Below, one piece after another: positions 1-9,729 of a stretch of 45,887 bases of DNA. Both the position numbers and the translations under genes were made by a program. Origin of the DNA: RPQJ01 sp031404015 (lineage in GTDB: Bacteria; Pseudomonadota; Gammaproteobacteria; Steroidobacterales; Steroidobacteraceae); the NCBI GenBank assembly GCA_031404015.1, contig JANNGT010000382.1, positions 1-45,887 on the forward strand, in the 5' to 3' direction. The notes under the pieces were generated by a model, which worked only from the letters and a program-made list of their open reading frames with translations, was not told the DNA's origin and made no database searches. Each line of letters begins with the position of its first letter. The first letter of the stretch is position 1.

Positions 1-1869
<1,869 letters not shown>

Positions 1870-1881
1870 TGTCGAACTCCG

Positions 1882-2307
1882 TCAGTCGAGCGCGGCGCGC
1901 ACGCGTGCGGCGTGCTCCGCAAGCAGAGCAGGGTCCGCCATGTCGCGCGCATGGAAACGCAGGTCGAGGCCGTCGCGGCGCGGCAGGACATGAAAATGAA
2001 TGTGAAAAACCGACTGGCCTGCCGCGCTGCCGTTGAGCTGCGCGATCAAGATTCCGGGCGCGGCAAAAGCCTGCTTGACAGCCCGCGCCACGCGCTGCGT
2101 CGTGAGGATCGTCGCAGCCAATGCATCGGGCGGCACCTCCAGGATGTTTTCGGCAGGCGCTTTGGGGATGACCAGCGTGTGCCCTTCGGCCTGCGGCATC
2201 ACGTCCATGAACGCGAGCGTGTGCTCGTCCTCGAACACCTTGTGCGCCGGAATCTCGCCGCGCAGGATTCGCGCGAACACGTTGTTGCTGTCGTAGGCCA
2301 TGCTCAT
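1882..2307 (-). CDS. HIT family (histidine triad) nucleotide-binding protein
   Basis: This is a 141-residue cytosolic HIT protein of the Hint/HinT-like group, expected to hydrolyse AMP-linked substrates such as AMP-lysine or adenylated acyl compounds. The triad is visible as FHIHFHVLPR at residues 101-110, with H102, H104 and H106, and the N-terminal NVFARILRGEIPAHKVFEDE block is typical of the family. A GAGG lies 4 nt before the ATG at 2307; a second ATG six nt further in (2301) is an alternative. It precedes acs by 12 nt. Since Acs makes acyl-adenylates, a clean-up role is attractive, but that link is only inferred. Confidence 0.93.
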   Translation of the reverse strand: MSMAYDSNNVFARILRGEIPAHKVFEDEHTLAFMDVMPQAEGHTLVIPKAPAENILEVPPDALAATILTTQRVARAVKQAFAAPGILIAQLNGSAAGQSVFHIHFHVLPRRDGLDLRFHARDMADPALLAEHAARVRAALD

Positions 2308-2368
2308 CGCACCTCGTGCCGGTGTGGCGTGGGACGAGTATAACGACGCCGCGACGGGTCACCCTGCG

Positions 2369-2404
2369 CTACTGGCCCTCCGCTACCGGCCCCCGCTACT
2401 GGCC
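2369..2404. repeat. Three imperfect 12-13 nt direct repeats between HIT gene and dacB
   Basis: The unit CGCTACTGGCC or CGCTACCGGCC occurs three times in a row in the 88-nt gap. The last copy overlaps the TAG stop of dacB. No function is apparent; it may be a slipped duplication. Confidence 0.5.
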
Positions 2405-3850
2405 GAAAACCCATTCCACCAGCGCGGTCTGGATGGCTTCGCCGGCTCCCTGCGAGGCCGTCGGGTGATTCAGCATCACCACCGTCACGAAGGTCCGCCC
2501 ACTCGCCGCGTTGACGAAACCCGCCAGGGCCGTGACGTCATCCAGGGTGCCGGTCTTCATGCGCAGACGGCCCTGCATTTCGGGCGACTTGAAGCGACGC
2601 TTGAGCGTGCCATCTGTAGCCGAGAGCGGCAGCGATGCCGCAAATTCCGGCATGTACTGGCTGCGATAGGCGGCCAGCAGCACGTCGCCCATCGTCGCTG
2701 CGCTGCTGCGCTCGTTGCGCGACAAGCCCGAGCCGTTCTCGATGACCAGTTCCGAGCCGCCCTTGATGCCACGCTCGGCCAGAAAGGCCATGACCGCTTC
2801 GCGTCCCCCCTGGGTGGTCGCGGGGCGGCCTGGGAAGCGCTCGGCGCCCAGCGTGAGGAGCAGCGCCCGCGCCATGGAATTGCTCGAGTACTTGTTGACG
2901 AGACGGATCACCTCGGCCAGCGTCAGTGACTCGTGCGTGTACAGCAGCCTGGCGTCGGCCGGCAGCGGGCCGAGCCGCATGCCGCCGTCGACGGTCCCAC
3001 CTACCTGCTTCCAGAACGTGCGAAACAGGCCATAGGCAAAGTCCGGCGCCTTCATGACGGCGCGCGTCACGGAAAACGGCCCGCAACCTGCAGCGTAACG
3101 GCCGGAGAGCGCGATCCGGTTACCCGTGGGGCCCTCCGGCATGGTGACGACAATGCCGCCCGCTCCGCGCTTGCAGGCGCCGGGATCCAGCCTGACGTTG
3201 TTGTCGATCGATAGATTGGCAGGCCACGGGTTCGCGCTCACGCGCACCGAGCCCGTCGCGGCGTCGGGCACCGCGTTGATCGTCACGGTCTGGAAATTAA
3301 CCAGCAACGCGTCCGGCAGCACGTTGTACGAGCGGTAGGGCTGATCGTCGAAGGCGCCGCGGTCGTCCCCCTGGCTCGCGAAAAAAGAGTTGTCGATGAT
3401 CACGTCGCCGGTGATGCGGGTGACGCCGGCCTGGCGCAGGCCGGCAGCGAATGCCCACCAGCGCTCCATCGACATGAACGGGTCGCCACCGCCCACCAGC
3501 ACCAGATCGCCTTCGAGCACCTGGTCGCGGATCGGTCCCGTGGCATAGGCGCGAGTGCGCCACGTGTAGGCGGGACCAAGTTGCTCGAGCGCCGCGTACG
3601 TCGTGACGACTTTCATGGTCGACGCGGGATTGCGCGGCACCGTCGAGTTGTAACTGACGAGCGGCTCGTCGCGACCCACCTCGCGCACGAACACGCTCAA
3701 GCTCGTGCCAGGCACCTTCCGTTTCGCCAGCGCTTGCTCGACGTCGGGCGGCAGATAGTCGCGGTCGCGTGCGTGCGCCGCACCGGGCGCCTGCAGCAGC
3801 GCGGCAACCAGCAGCAGGATGGGCAGCACGCGGGACGGGATGGGCGTCAT
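2396..3850 (-). CDS. dacB: D-alanyl-D-alanine carboxypeptidase/endopeptidase (PBP4 family)
   Basis: This is a periplasmic class C penicillin-binding protein that trims or cuts peptidoglycan peptides. From the ATG at 3848-3850 it has 484 residues and a signal peptide (MTPIPSRVLPILLLVAALL, then APGAAHA). The serine-acylase motifs are in order: S77-T-M-K80 (SxxK), the SxN-like motif in NKYSSNSMARA, and the KTG box in MKTGTLDDVTALAGF near the C-terminus. The large insertion between SxxK and SxN is characteristic of PBP4. An in-frame start 39 codons upstream would put a long non-secretory leader before the signal peptide, so I chose 3850. It diverges from the DUF502 gene across 110 nt. Confidence 0.93.
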   Translation of the reverse strand: MTPIPSRVLPILLLVAALLQAPGAAHARDRDYLPPDVEQALAKRKVPGTSLSVFVREVGRDEPLVSYNSTVPRNPASTMKVVTTYAALEQLGPAYTWRTRAYATGPIRDQVLEGDLVLVGGGDPFMSMERWWAFAAGLRQAGVTRITGDVIIDNSFFASQGDDRGAFDDQPYRSYNVLPDALLVNFQTVTINAVPDAATGSVRVSANPWPANLSIDNNVRLDPGACKRGAGGIVVTMPEGPTGNRIALSGRYAAGCGPFSVTRAVMKAPDFAYGLFRTFWKQVGGTVDGGMRLGPLPADARLLYTHESLTLAEVIRLVNKYSSNSMARALLLTLGAERFPGRPATTQGGREAVMAFLAERGIKGGSELVIENGSGLSRNERSSAATMGDVLLAAYRSQYMPEFAASLPLSATDGTLKRRFKSPEMQGRLRMKTGTLDDVTALAGFVNAASGRTFVTVVMLNHPTASQGAGEAIQTALVEWVFGQ

Positions 3851-3960
3851 TGAACTCGACGTCTGGGGGCGCGCGAATGATAAGCGATGCGGTGGCGCCA
3901 GGTGGGGCGGTGGCGGCGCGGCGCGGCGCTCTGCATACTCCCGCCCCGTCCACTGCAGGA

Positions 3961-4593
3961 ATGACATTGCGCAAAATCTGGAACACCGTACTGAAAGGCC
4001 TCGTCGCGATCCTGCCGCTTGGCCTCACGGTTTACGTCGTCTTCTGGCTCGCCGTTTCGGCCGAACGCCTGTTCTCGCGCGTCATCAAGCTGGTGATTCC
4101 CGAGTCCCTGTACTGGCCGGGTCTGGGCCTGCTGACGGGGCTGGTCGTGCTGTACTTCGTTGGCCTGGCCGTCAACGAGTACTTCGTCAATCGCGCGCTG
4201 CGCCTTTCGGACCGCCTGTTCGCGCGGATCCCGGTGGTCAAGACGATCTATCTCGCGATCCGCGATTTCATGCGGTTTTTTCCGTCGTCGGGACAGGGCA
4301 GCGACCTGCGTCGCGTCGTGCTGGTGCAGTTCGGTCCAGGCAAGGTCGTCGGCTTCGTCACCGCTGAATCAGACGAAATGCTGCGGCGTTCGACGCCGGC
4401 GGGCGATGACATGGTCGCGGTCTACCTGCCGATGAGCTACATGGTCGGCGGCTACACCATCTTCCTGCCGCGCGATCACGTCGAGACGACTGCGCTGTCG
4501 GTGGAAGAAGGCATGCGCATCGCACTGATGGGCGGCGTGCGCAGCAATCCCGGCCACGTCAGCGACGCAGCGGTTGGAAATCGCGCAGGCTGA
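3961..4593 (+). CDS. DUF502 family inner-membrane protein
   Basis: The 210-residue protein matches the DUF502 (COG2928) family of unknown function. Two membrane segments are visible, at about residues 12-33 (GLVAILPLGLTVYVVFWLAV) and 47-70 (PGLGLLTGLVVLYFVGLAV). Next come the family blocks RIPVVKTIYLAIRDF, VQFGPGKVVGFVT and PMSYMVGGYTIFLPRDHV. The C-terminal half is a soluble beta-rich domain. The ATG at 3961 starts MTLRKIWNTVLKG; a longer in-frame extension from 3769 overlaps dacB and lacks family similarity. It is transcribed away from dacB and faces the small Cys-rich gene, whose stop is 23 nt away. The molecular role is not known to me. Confidence 0.88.
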   Translation: MTLRKIWNTVLKGLVAILPLGLTVYVVFWLAVSAERLFSRVIKLVIPESLYWPGLGLLTGLVVLYFVGLAVNEYFVNRALRLSDRLFARIPVVKTIYLAIRDFMRFFPSSGQGSDLRRVVLVQFGPGKVVGFVTAESDEMLRRSTPAGDDMVAVYLPMSYMVGGYTIFLPRDHVETTALSVEEGMRIALMGGVRSNPGHVSDAAVGNRAG

Positions 4594-4616
4594 GCTGGCG
4601 CGGGGGACCCAGACGC

Positions 4617-4985
4617 TCAGCTGGTCTTGTCGGTCTTGCGGCGACCGCGGAACGAACCGCCGCGCTTGTCCGTCTCGATCCAGCCGTCGATGGCGACGCC
4701 CATGTCGCGCGCGCGACGCGGCCCGGCGCGACGATCTTGGTGATGCGTGTAATGGCAGGTGCACTCATCGAGTCCGCAATTCTTCAGCGGTAGAGCGGGC
4801 GCCTCGCGCGACAGGAAACGCTGGCCGCGCAGCATTCGCGCGCCATGGCAGCAGTTGCGGCCCGTCTCGATGGAGACCGCATGGTTCGTCTGAACGGCCT
4901 TCTTGACCGTGCCGGCCGGCTTCCCAGTGCTGGCTTGCTCCCGGGCAAACAGACCTATGGCTCGTTCGATGATGGTGGTGGCCAC
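4617..4985 (-). CDS. Small conserved Cys-rich hypothetical protein (CxCxY-H-DRR motif)
   Basis: The 122-residue basic protein has no membrane segment. Its C-terminal half carries clustered residues: CCHGARMLRGQRFLSREAP, then LPLKNCGLDECTCHYTHHQD followed by RRAGPRRARDMGV. The Cys/His pattern (C, CxC, HH) and the DRR-RR block look conserved and could bind metal or nucleic acid; this is inferred. I recall similar short hypothetical proteins in gammaproteobacteria but no assigned function. The GTG at 4983-4985 is preceded by GGAAGGA with 6 nt spacing, which decides the start; an ATG at 5063 would lie in the leader. It diverges from nadE over 137 nt. Confidence 0.72.
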   Translation of the reverse strand: MATTIIERAIGLFAREQASTGKPAGTVKKAVQTNHAVSIETGRNCCHGARMLRGQRFLSREAPALPLKNCGLDECTCHYTHHQDRRAGPRRARDMGVAIDGWIETDKRGGSFRGRRKTDKTS

Positions 4986-5122
4986 GTCGATTCCTTCCAG
5001 AACGGATGCAAGGCTAGCGACCCCGCCCGGCCTTGCGGCGTGACGGACCGCACGGAAACGCACTTGCCCGGTTCGATGCGGAAGCCGACACTTTCGGCCT
5101 GACCTGTCGAGATCCCCGCACC

Positions 5123-7261
5123 ATGTCTACGCCGGAACCCCGCCGCCTGCGCTTGCCCCAGGTGTCCGAACTGCCCTTCGACTCGATCTACAAGCACGGC
5201 TTCGTGCGAGTGGCAGTCGCAACACCGACCGTCGAAGTTGCTGATCCCGCGGCGAACGTCGTCGAAATGCTGCGAATTTCGCGGGAAGCAGCTTCCGAAC
5301 GGGCGCTCCTTGTCGTCTTTCCCGAGCTGGGGCTGTCCGCCTATTCCAACGACGACCTGTTCCAGCAGGACGCCCTCCTCGACGCCTCCGTGCGTGGCCT
5401 GGCGACCCTGGTCGAGGCCAGTCGCGAGATGGCGATCACCTTCGCCGTCGGTTTGCCATTGCGCATGGACGATCGTCTGTTCAACTGCGCCGTGCTGCTG
5501 CGCCGCGGCGTCCTGCTGGGAGCCGTGCCGAAAACCTATCTGCCGGGGTACCGCGAGTTTTACGAAAAGCGCCAGTTCGCACCGGCGTCGCAGGCCCTGT
5601 CCCAGTCGATCCGCCTGCTCGGGCAGGACGTGCCCTTTGGCACGAAGCTGCTGTTCGAAGCGACGAACATGCCTGGGTTCGTGCTCGGTCTCGAGCTGTG
5701 CGAGGACGTGTGGGCGCCGTTGCCGCCCAGCACCTACGCCGCCCTCGCCGGCGCAACGGTGATTGCCAACCTGTCGGCCAGCGACGTGACGGTCGGCAAG
5801 GCGGATTACCGCCGGCTGCTCTGCGCATCACAGTCCGCGAAATGCGTCGCGGGCTACCTCTACTCGGCTGCGGGGCCGGGTGAGTCGACAACCGATCTCG
5901 CCTGGGACGGCCATGCGCTGATCTACGAGAACGGAGCGCGGCTGGAGGAGTCGCGGCGGTTTCCTTTGCGGGGCGGGTTCATCACCGCCGACATCGACCT
6001 GGACCACCTGCGGCAGGAACGCATGCGCTGGACGACGTTCGGCGATTGCGTGCAGGCCCACAAAGCCGAGCTCGAGGGTTTCCGCCGCGTGCACTTCGAG
6101 CTGGACCTGCCGGCAGACCGGGTGCACCTGCAGCGCCGCATCGAGCGGTTTCCGTACGTGCCAGCGGATCCGGCGCGTCGCGACGGGCGTTGCGCGGAGG
6201 TGTACGACATCCAGGTCGAGGGGCTGCGCAAGCGGCTCACGGCGACCGGCATCAAGAAGGTCGTGATCGGAATTTCCGGTGGCCTCGACTCGACGCAGAC
6301 GGCGCTCGTCGCGGTGCGCGCGTTCGACCGGCTGGGCCTGCCGCGCAGCAACATCCTCGGTTACACGCTGCCCGGTTTCGGCACCAGCCGTGAAACGTTC
6401 GACAACGCGCACGCCCTGATGCGTGCGCTTGGCATCAGCGCGGCCGAAATCGACATCCGTCCCTCGGCCGAGCTGATGCTGCAGCACCTCAACCATCCCG
6501 CCGCACGGGGCGAACCCGTCTACGACATCACCTATGAGAACGTGCAGGCGGGTGAACGCACGTCCCACTTGTTCCGGCTGGCAAACCAGCACAACGCACT
6601 GGTGCTCGGCACGGGCGACCTGTCGGAACTCGCGCTCGGCTTCACCACGTACGGCGTTGGCGATCACATGTCGCATTACAACGTGAACGCGTCGGTGCCG
6701 AAAACGCTGATCCGTCACCTGATCCGCTGGCTGATCGGCACGCGCATGTTCGACGCGGCGACGGTCGCGGTGCTGGCTCGCATCGTGACGACGCCGATTT
6801 CGCCGGAACTCGTGCCAGGCACTGGCGACAAGCCGGAGCAATCGTCAGAGGCCATCGTCGGTCCGTACGAGCTGCAGGACTTTCATCTCTACTACATCAG
6901 TCGTTTTGGCTATCGGCCGAGCAAAGTCGCTTACCTCGCGCATTGCGCCTGGGGTGACGCCAGGTCGGGCGACTGGCCGGACACCGTGCCGATGGACGAG
7001 CGGCGATCGTACGACCTGCCGACCATCGCGGGCTGGCTCGACGTTTTCCTGCGGCGTTTTTTTCAGGGCAGCCAGTTCAAGCGCTCGGCGATGCCCAATG
7101 GCCCGAAGGTGGGCTCGGGTGGTTCGCTCTCGCCCCGCGGCGACTGGCGCGCGCCGAGTGACTCGTCGGCCACCGCCTGGCTCGACGAATTGCAAGCCAA
7201 CCTGCCCGCTTCCGCGCGTCCCAGACCGCCAGGCAGGACACGCCGCACGCGCAAACGCTGA
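5123..7261 (+). CDS. nadE: Glutamine-dependent NAD+ synthase (two-domain)
   Basis: It catalyses the last step of NAD synthesis, amidating deamido-NAD with ammonia from glutamine. The 712-residue protein has an N-terminal nitrilase-type amidase domain with the triad E68 (FPELGLSAYS), K137 (PKTYLPGYREFYEKR) and C193 (ELCEDVWAPL). The C-terminal synthetase domain carries the PP-loop SGGLDS at 385-390 and GTGDLSELALGFTTYG. Length and layout match the large bacterial form typified by Mycobacterium tuberculosis NadE rather than the short ammonia-dependent form. The ATG at 5123 starts MSTPEPRRLRLPQV; an in-frame start at 5033 would add 30 residues of poor character. It is a single gene facing away from its upstream neighbour. 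Confidence 0.95.
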   Translation: MSTPEPRRLRLPQVSELPFDSIYKHGFVRVAVATPTVEVADPAANVVEMLRISREAASERALLVVFPELGLSAYSNDDLFQQDALLDASVRGLATLVEASREMAITFAVGLPLRMDDRLFNCAVLLRRGVLLGAVPKTYLPGYREFYEKRQFAPASQALSQSIRLLGQDVPFGTKLLFEATNMPGFVLGLELCEDVWAPLPPSTYAALAGATVIANLSASDVTVGKADYRRLLCASQSAKCVAGYLYSAAGPGESTTDLAWDGHALIYENGARLEESRRFPLRGGFITADIDLDHLRQERMRWTTFGDCVQAHKAELEGFRRVHFELDLPADRVHLQRRIERFPYVPADPARRDGRCAEVYDIQVEGLRKRLTATGIKKVVIGISGGLDSTQTALVAVRAFDRLGLPRSNILGYTLPGFGTSRETFDNAHALMRALGISAAEIDIRPSAELMLQHLNHPAARGEPVYDITYENVQAGERTSHLFRLANQHNALVLGTGDLSELALGFTTYGVGDHMSHYNVNASVPKTLIRHLIRWLIGTRMFDAATVAVLARIVTTPISPELVPGTGDKPEQSSEAIVGPYELQDFHLYYISRFGYRPSKVAYLAHCAWGDARSGDWPDTVPMDERRSYDLPTIAGWLDVFLRRFFQGSQFKRSAMPNGPKVGSGGSLSPRGDWRAPSDSSATAWLDELQANLPASARPRPPGRTRRTRKR

Positions 7262-7292
7262 GTCGTCTGCTGCAGGCGCGACTTTTGCGGCG

Positions 7293-7343
7293 ATTCCATA
7301 GGAATAGGTCCCCGGCCAGATGGGTATTCGTACGATTGGTACG
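7293..7343. other. Two small inverted repeats between nadE and the MEMO gene
   Basis: The 136-nt gap contains ATTCC-ATA-GGAAT at 7293-7305 and CGTAC-GATTG-GTACG at 7329-7343. These could be operator half-sites for the downstream MEMO/DUF1475/methyltransferase set, but short palindromes occur by chance and I cannot match a known regulator. Confidence 0.25.
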
Positions 7344-7397
7344 TGACTGATCGGAGCGTGATAGTCATGCGCAGCGCGATGTGCGCCGGGGGACACG

Positions 7398-8216
7398 ATG
7401 CTGGCTCCGACCAAGGACCAAGGCGGTGTGCGGGCGCCTACCGCTGCGGGGTTGTATTACCCCAAGGAAGCGGACGGCCTGCGTACAGCGCTCGCGACCT
7501 TGCTCGGCGACTGCAGCCAGGCTGCGTCTCGTCTGCCCAAGGCCTTGCTGGTGCCCCACGCCGGCTACGCGTATTCGGGCACCGTGGCTGCAGCCGCGTT
7601 TCGCACGCTCTCGGGCGCAGCGGCGGCGGCCATCCGCCACGTCGTGCTGCTGGGTCCGAGCCACCGCGTCAAGGTGCATGGACTCGCACTGCCCTCCTGG
7701 GATTTTTTTTCGACGCCGTGTGGCGCAGTGCGTATCAATGCCGCGAGCCGTCGGCGCCTGCGCGAGCTCGGCCTGGCGGGAGTTTCCGATGCTCCGCATG
7801 CACTCGAGCACTCGCTGGAAGTGCAGTTGCCCTTCCTGCAAGCGTTGCTGGGCGAGTTCGACCTGCTGCCGATCGCCGTGGGTCTCGCGCAGCCAGAGCA
7901 GGTAGCCCGCGCGCTCGACGCGGTCTGGGGAGGGCCAGAGACGCTGATCGTCGTCAGTTCGGACTTGAGCCACCATCACACGCACGTCGAGGCGCAGGCT
8001 CTGGACGAGCAGACGGCCCGCAGCATCGTCGCGCGCCGCAGCGACCTGTCGGATGCACAGGCCTGTGGCGCCGACAGCATCAACGGCTTGCTGACGGCCG
8101 CGCGACAGCACGATCTCGAAGTGCAACTGCTCGATCGACGCACCTCCGGCGACACGGCGGGAGACAACCAGCGAGTCGTGGGCTACGGCAGCTTCGCCTT
8201 GTACGCGCAGCAATGA
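7398..8216 (+). CDS. MEMO1-family protein (AmmeMemoRadiSam system protein B type)
   Basis: The 272-residue protein has the full MEMO pattern: PHAGYAYSGTVAAAAF, LLGPSHRVKVHG, EHSLEVQLPFLQALLG, VVSSDLSHHHTH and QACGADSINGLL. The family has a metal-binding dioxygenase-like fold with conserved His and Cys; its bacterial reaction is not established. Usually it sits beside an AMMECR1-domain protein and a radical SAM protein, but neither is adjacent here. The ATG at 7398 follows GGGGGA by 4 nt. The stop TGA overlaps an ATG at 8213 (ATGA), which could couple it to the DUF1475 gene. Cotranscription with DUF1475 and the methyltransferase is likely. Confidence 0.9.
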   Translation: MLAPTKDQGGVRAPTAAGLYYPKEADGLRTALATLLGDCSQAASRLPKALLVPHAGYAYSGTVAAAAFRTLSGAAAAAIRHVVLLGPSHRVKVHGLALPSWDFFSTPCGAVRINAASRRRLRELGLAGVSDAPHALEHSLEVQLPFLQALLGEFDLLPIAVGLAQPEQVARALDAVWGGPETLIVVSSDLSHHHTHVEAQALDEQTARSIVARRSDLSDAQACGADSINGLLTAARQHDLEVQLLDRRTSGDTAGDNQRVVGYGSFALYAQQ

Positions 8217-8272
8217 GCGGCCCGGCCGGGGCGTCACGAATCCAGACCGACTCGCGGGCCGAACCGGGCTGC

Positions 8273-8629
8273 ATGACTGGCCGCACCTCGCTCAAGCTCC
8301 TGTTCGTTGCGATACTGGTCGTGATGCTGGTCGTCACGGTGCAGGCGAGCCTGCAGCAATCCGTGCTGGCGTGGGGCGGGCTGGTCCACGAGCCAGATCG
8401 CTGGTGGACGATTGCCACGCTGGCGGACGCCTACTGCGGCTTCCTGACGTTCTACGCCTGGGTGTTTTATAAGGAGCGCTCCGCGCTGAAACGCGCGGGC
8501 TGGTTCGTCGCGATCATGCTGCTGGGTAATTTTGCCATGGCAACCTACGTGCTTATGCAACTCGCACGGCTCCGCGCAGACCAGCCGCTCGAGCAGCTGC
8601 TGCTGCGCGACGCGACCAGCGCGCGCTGA
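8273..8629 (+). CDS. DUF1475 family membrane protein
   Basis: This is a 118-residue integral membrane protein with about three hydrophobic segments (LKLLFVAILVVMLVVTV, ATLADAYCGFLTFYAWVFY and GWFVAIMLLGNFAMATYVL). The WWTIATLADAYCGFLTFYAW and VFYKE region is the DUF1475 signature. I chose the ATG at 8273 because MTGRTSLKLLF fits the usual family N-terminus and length. An in-frame ATG at 8213 that overlaps the MEMO stop would add 20 polar residues and cannot be excluded. Seven nt separate it from the methyltransferase gene, suggesting a joint role in lipid or membrane modification, though no function is proven for the family. Confidence 0.82.
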   Translation: MTGRTSLKLLFVAILVVMLVVTVQASLQQSVLAWGGLVHEPDRWWTIATLADAYCGFLTFYAWVFYKERSALKRAGWFVAIMLLGNFAMATYVLMQLARLRADQPLEQLLLRDATSAR

Positions 8630-8636
8630 GGTCATC

Positions 8637-9689
8637 GTGGCCGGACTCACCCTGGCTTTGCTCGAGCGTGACTGGCTCCCGGACTCCCTGATCCGATTCG
8701 GCATCCGGCGTCTGCTGGCCGAGCGCCTGCGCGACGAGCGCAAGCAGGACGCGGCCGCACAGCAGGCGCACCTGATGCGTTTCGTCGACGAGCTGCGCGC
8801 AAGCCCGGTCGCGATCGCCACGCGCGAGGCCAACGAGCAGCATTACGAAGTGCCGAGCGCTTTCTTCGAGCGCGTGCTCGGCAAGCATCTCAAGTATTCG
8901 TCGTGCTACTACGCGCCCGGGGTCACTGCGCTGGACGAGGCAGAAGCAGCGATGCTCGCTTTGACCTGCGAGCGGGCGCGGTTGCAGGATGGCGAAGACA
9001 TCCTCGAACTGGGCTGCGGCTGGGGCTCGCTCACGCTCTGGATGGCGGCGCACTACCCGAACGCACGCATCACCGCCGTCTCGAATTCGCACTCGCAGAA
9101 GCAGTTCATCGACGCGCGCGCGGCCGAGCGCGGGCTGCGTAACATCGAGATCATCACCTGCGACGCGAACGTGCTCGATTTTCCACCGGAACGGCGCTTC
9201 GATCGCGTGGTGTCGGTCGAGATGTTCGAGCACATGCGCAACTACGAGACGTTGCTCGCCCGGATCGCCGGCTGGATGCGCGAACACGCCACGTTGTTCG
9301 TGCACATCTTTACGCACCGTGAGTTTGCCTACCCGTTCGAGGTGCAGGGCAACGGCGACCAGCCCGGCGACTGGATGTCGCGGCATTTTTTCACGGGCGG
9401 CATCATGCCCAGCGACGACCTGCTGCTGTCCTTCCAGACGCATGTGCAGCTGCGCGAGCACTGGCATGTGCCTGGCGTGCATTATCAGCGCACGGCCGAG
9501 GCATGGCTTGCCAACATGGATCGTGCGCGCGATGAACTGCTGCCGCTGTTCGCCGCCACCTACGGCGCAGCGCAGGCCCGCAGGTGGTGGGTCTACTGGC
9601 GCGTGTTCTTCATGTCCTGCGCCGAACTCTGGGGCTTTCGCGACGGCGAGGAGTGGATCGTCTCGCACTACCTGTTCCAGCGCCGCTGA
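8637..9689 (+). CDS. CFA-synthase-family SAM-dependent methyltransferase
   Basis: The 350-residue class I methyltransferase belongs to the Mycolic/CFA synthase group, in the branch that also includes plant coclaurine N-methyltransferase-like proteins. Visible motifs are HYEVPSAFFERVLG, KYSSCYY, the SAM loop ILELGCGWGSLTLWMA, AVSNSHSQKQFI, VVSVEMFEHMRNYE and the C-terminal WWVYWRVFFMSCAELWGF. The GTG at 8637 is preceded by GAGGTC with about 4 nt spacing, and starts right after DUF1475. The substrate is unknown: unsaturated fatty acyl chains or a small amine are both possible. Pairing with DUF1475 favours a membrane lipid, by inference. Confidence 0.88.
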   Translation: MAGLTLALLERDWLPDSLIRFGIRRLLAERLRDERKQDAAAQQAHLMRFVDELRASPVAIATREANEQHYEVPSAFFERVLGKHLKYSSCYYAPGVTALDEAEAAMLALTCERARLQDGEDILELGCGWGSLTLWMAAHYPNARITAVSNSHSQKQFIDARAAERGLRNIEIITCDANVLDFPPERRFDRVVSVEMFEHMRNYETLLARIAGWMREHATLFVHIFTHREFAYPFEVQGNGDQPGDWMSRHFFTGGIMPSDDLLLSFQTHVQLREHWHVPGVHYQRTAEAWLANMDRARDELLPLFAATYGAAQARRWWVYWRVFFMSCAELWGFRDGEEWIVSHYLFQRR

Positions 9690-9729
9690 CCGATTGCAAC
9701 GAGCGCGGTCCGCGTGGCAGTCTCGCTGC

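Noticed and set aside
4589..4621. GCTGAGC/GCTCAGC inverted repeat at the DUF502 stop as a terminator
   Set aside because: A 7-bp stem with a 19-nt loop is too weak to call.
8213..8629. Longer DUF1475 start overlapping the MEMO stop
   Set aside because: Kept only as an alternative; extra residues are polar and do not fit the family N-terminus.
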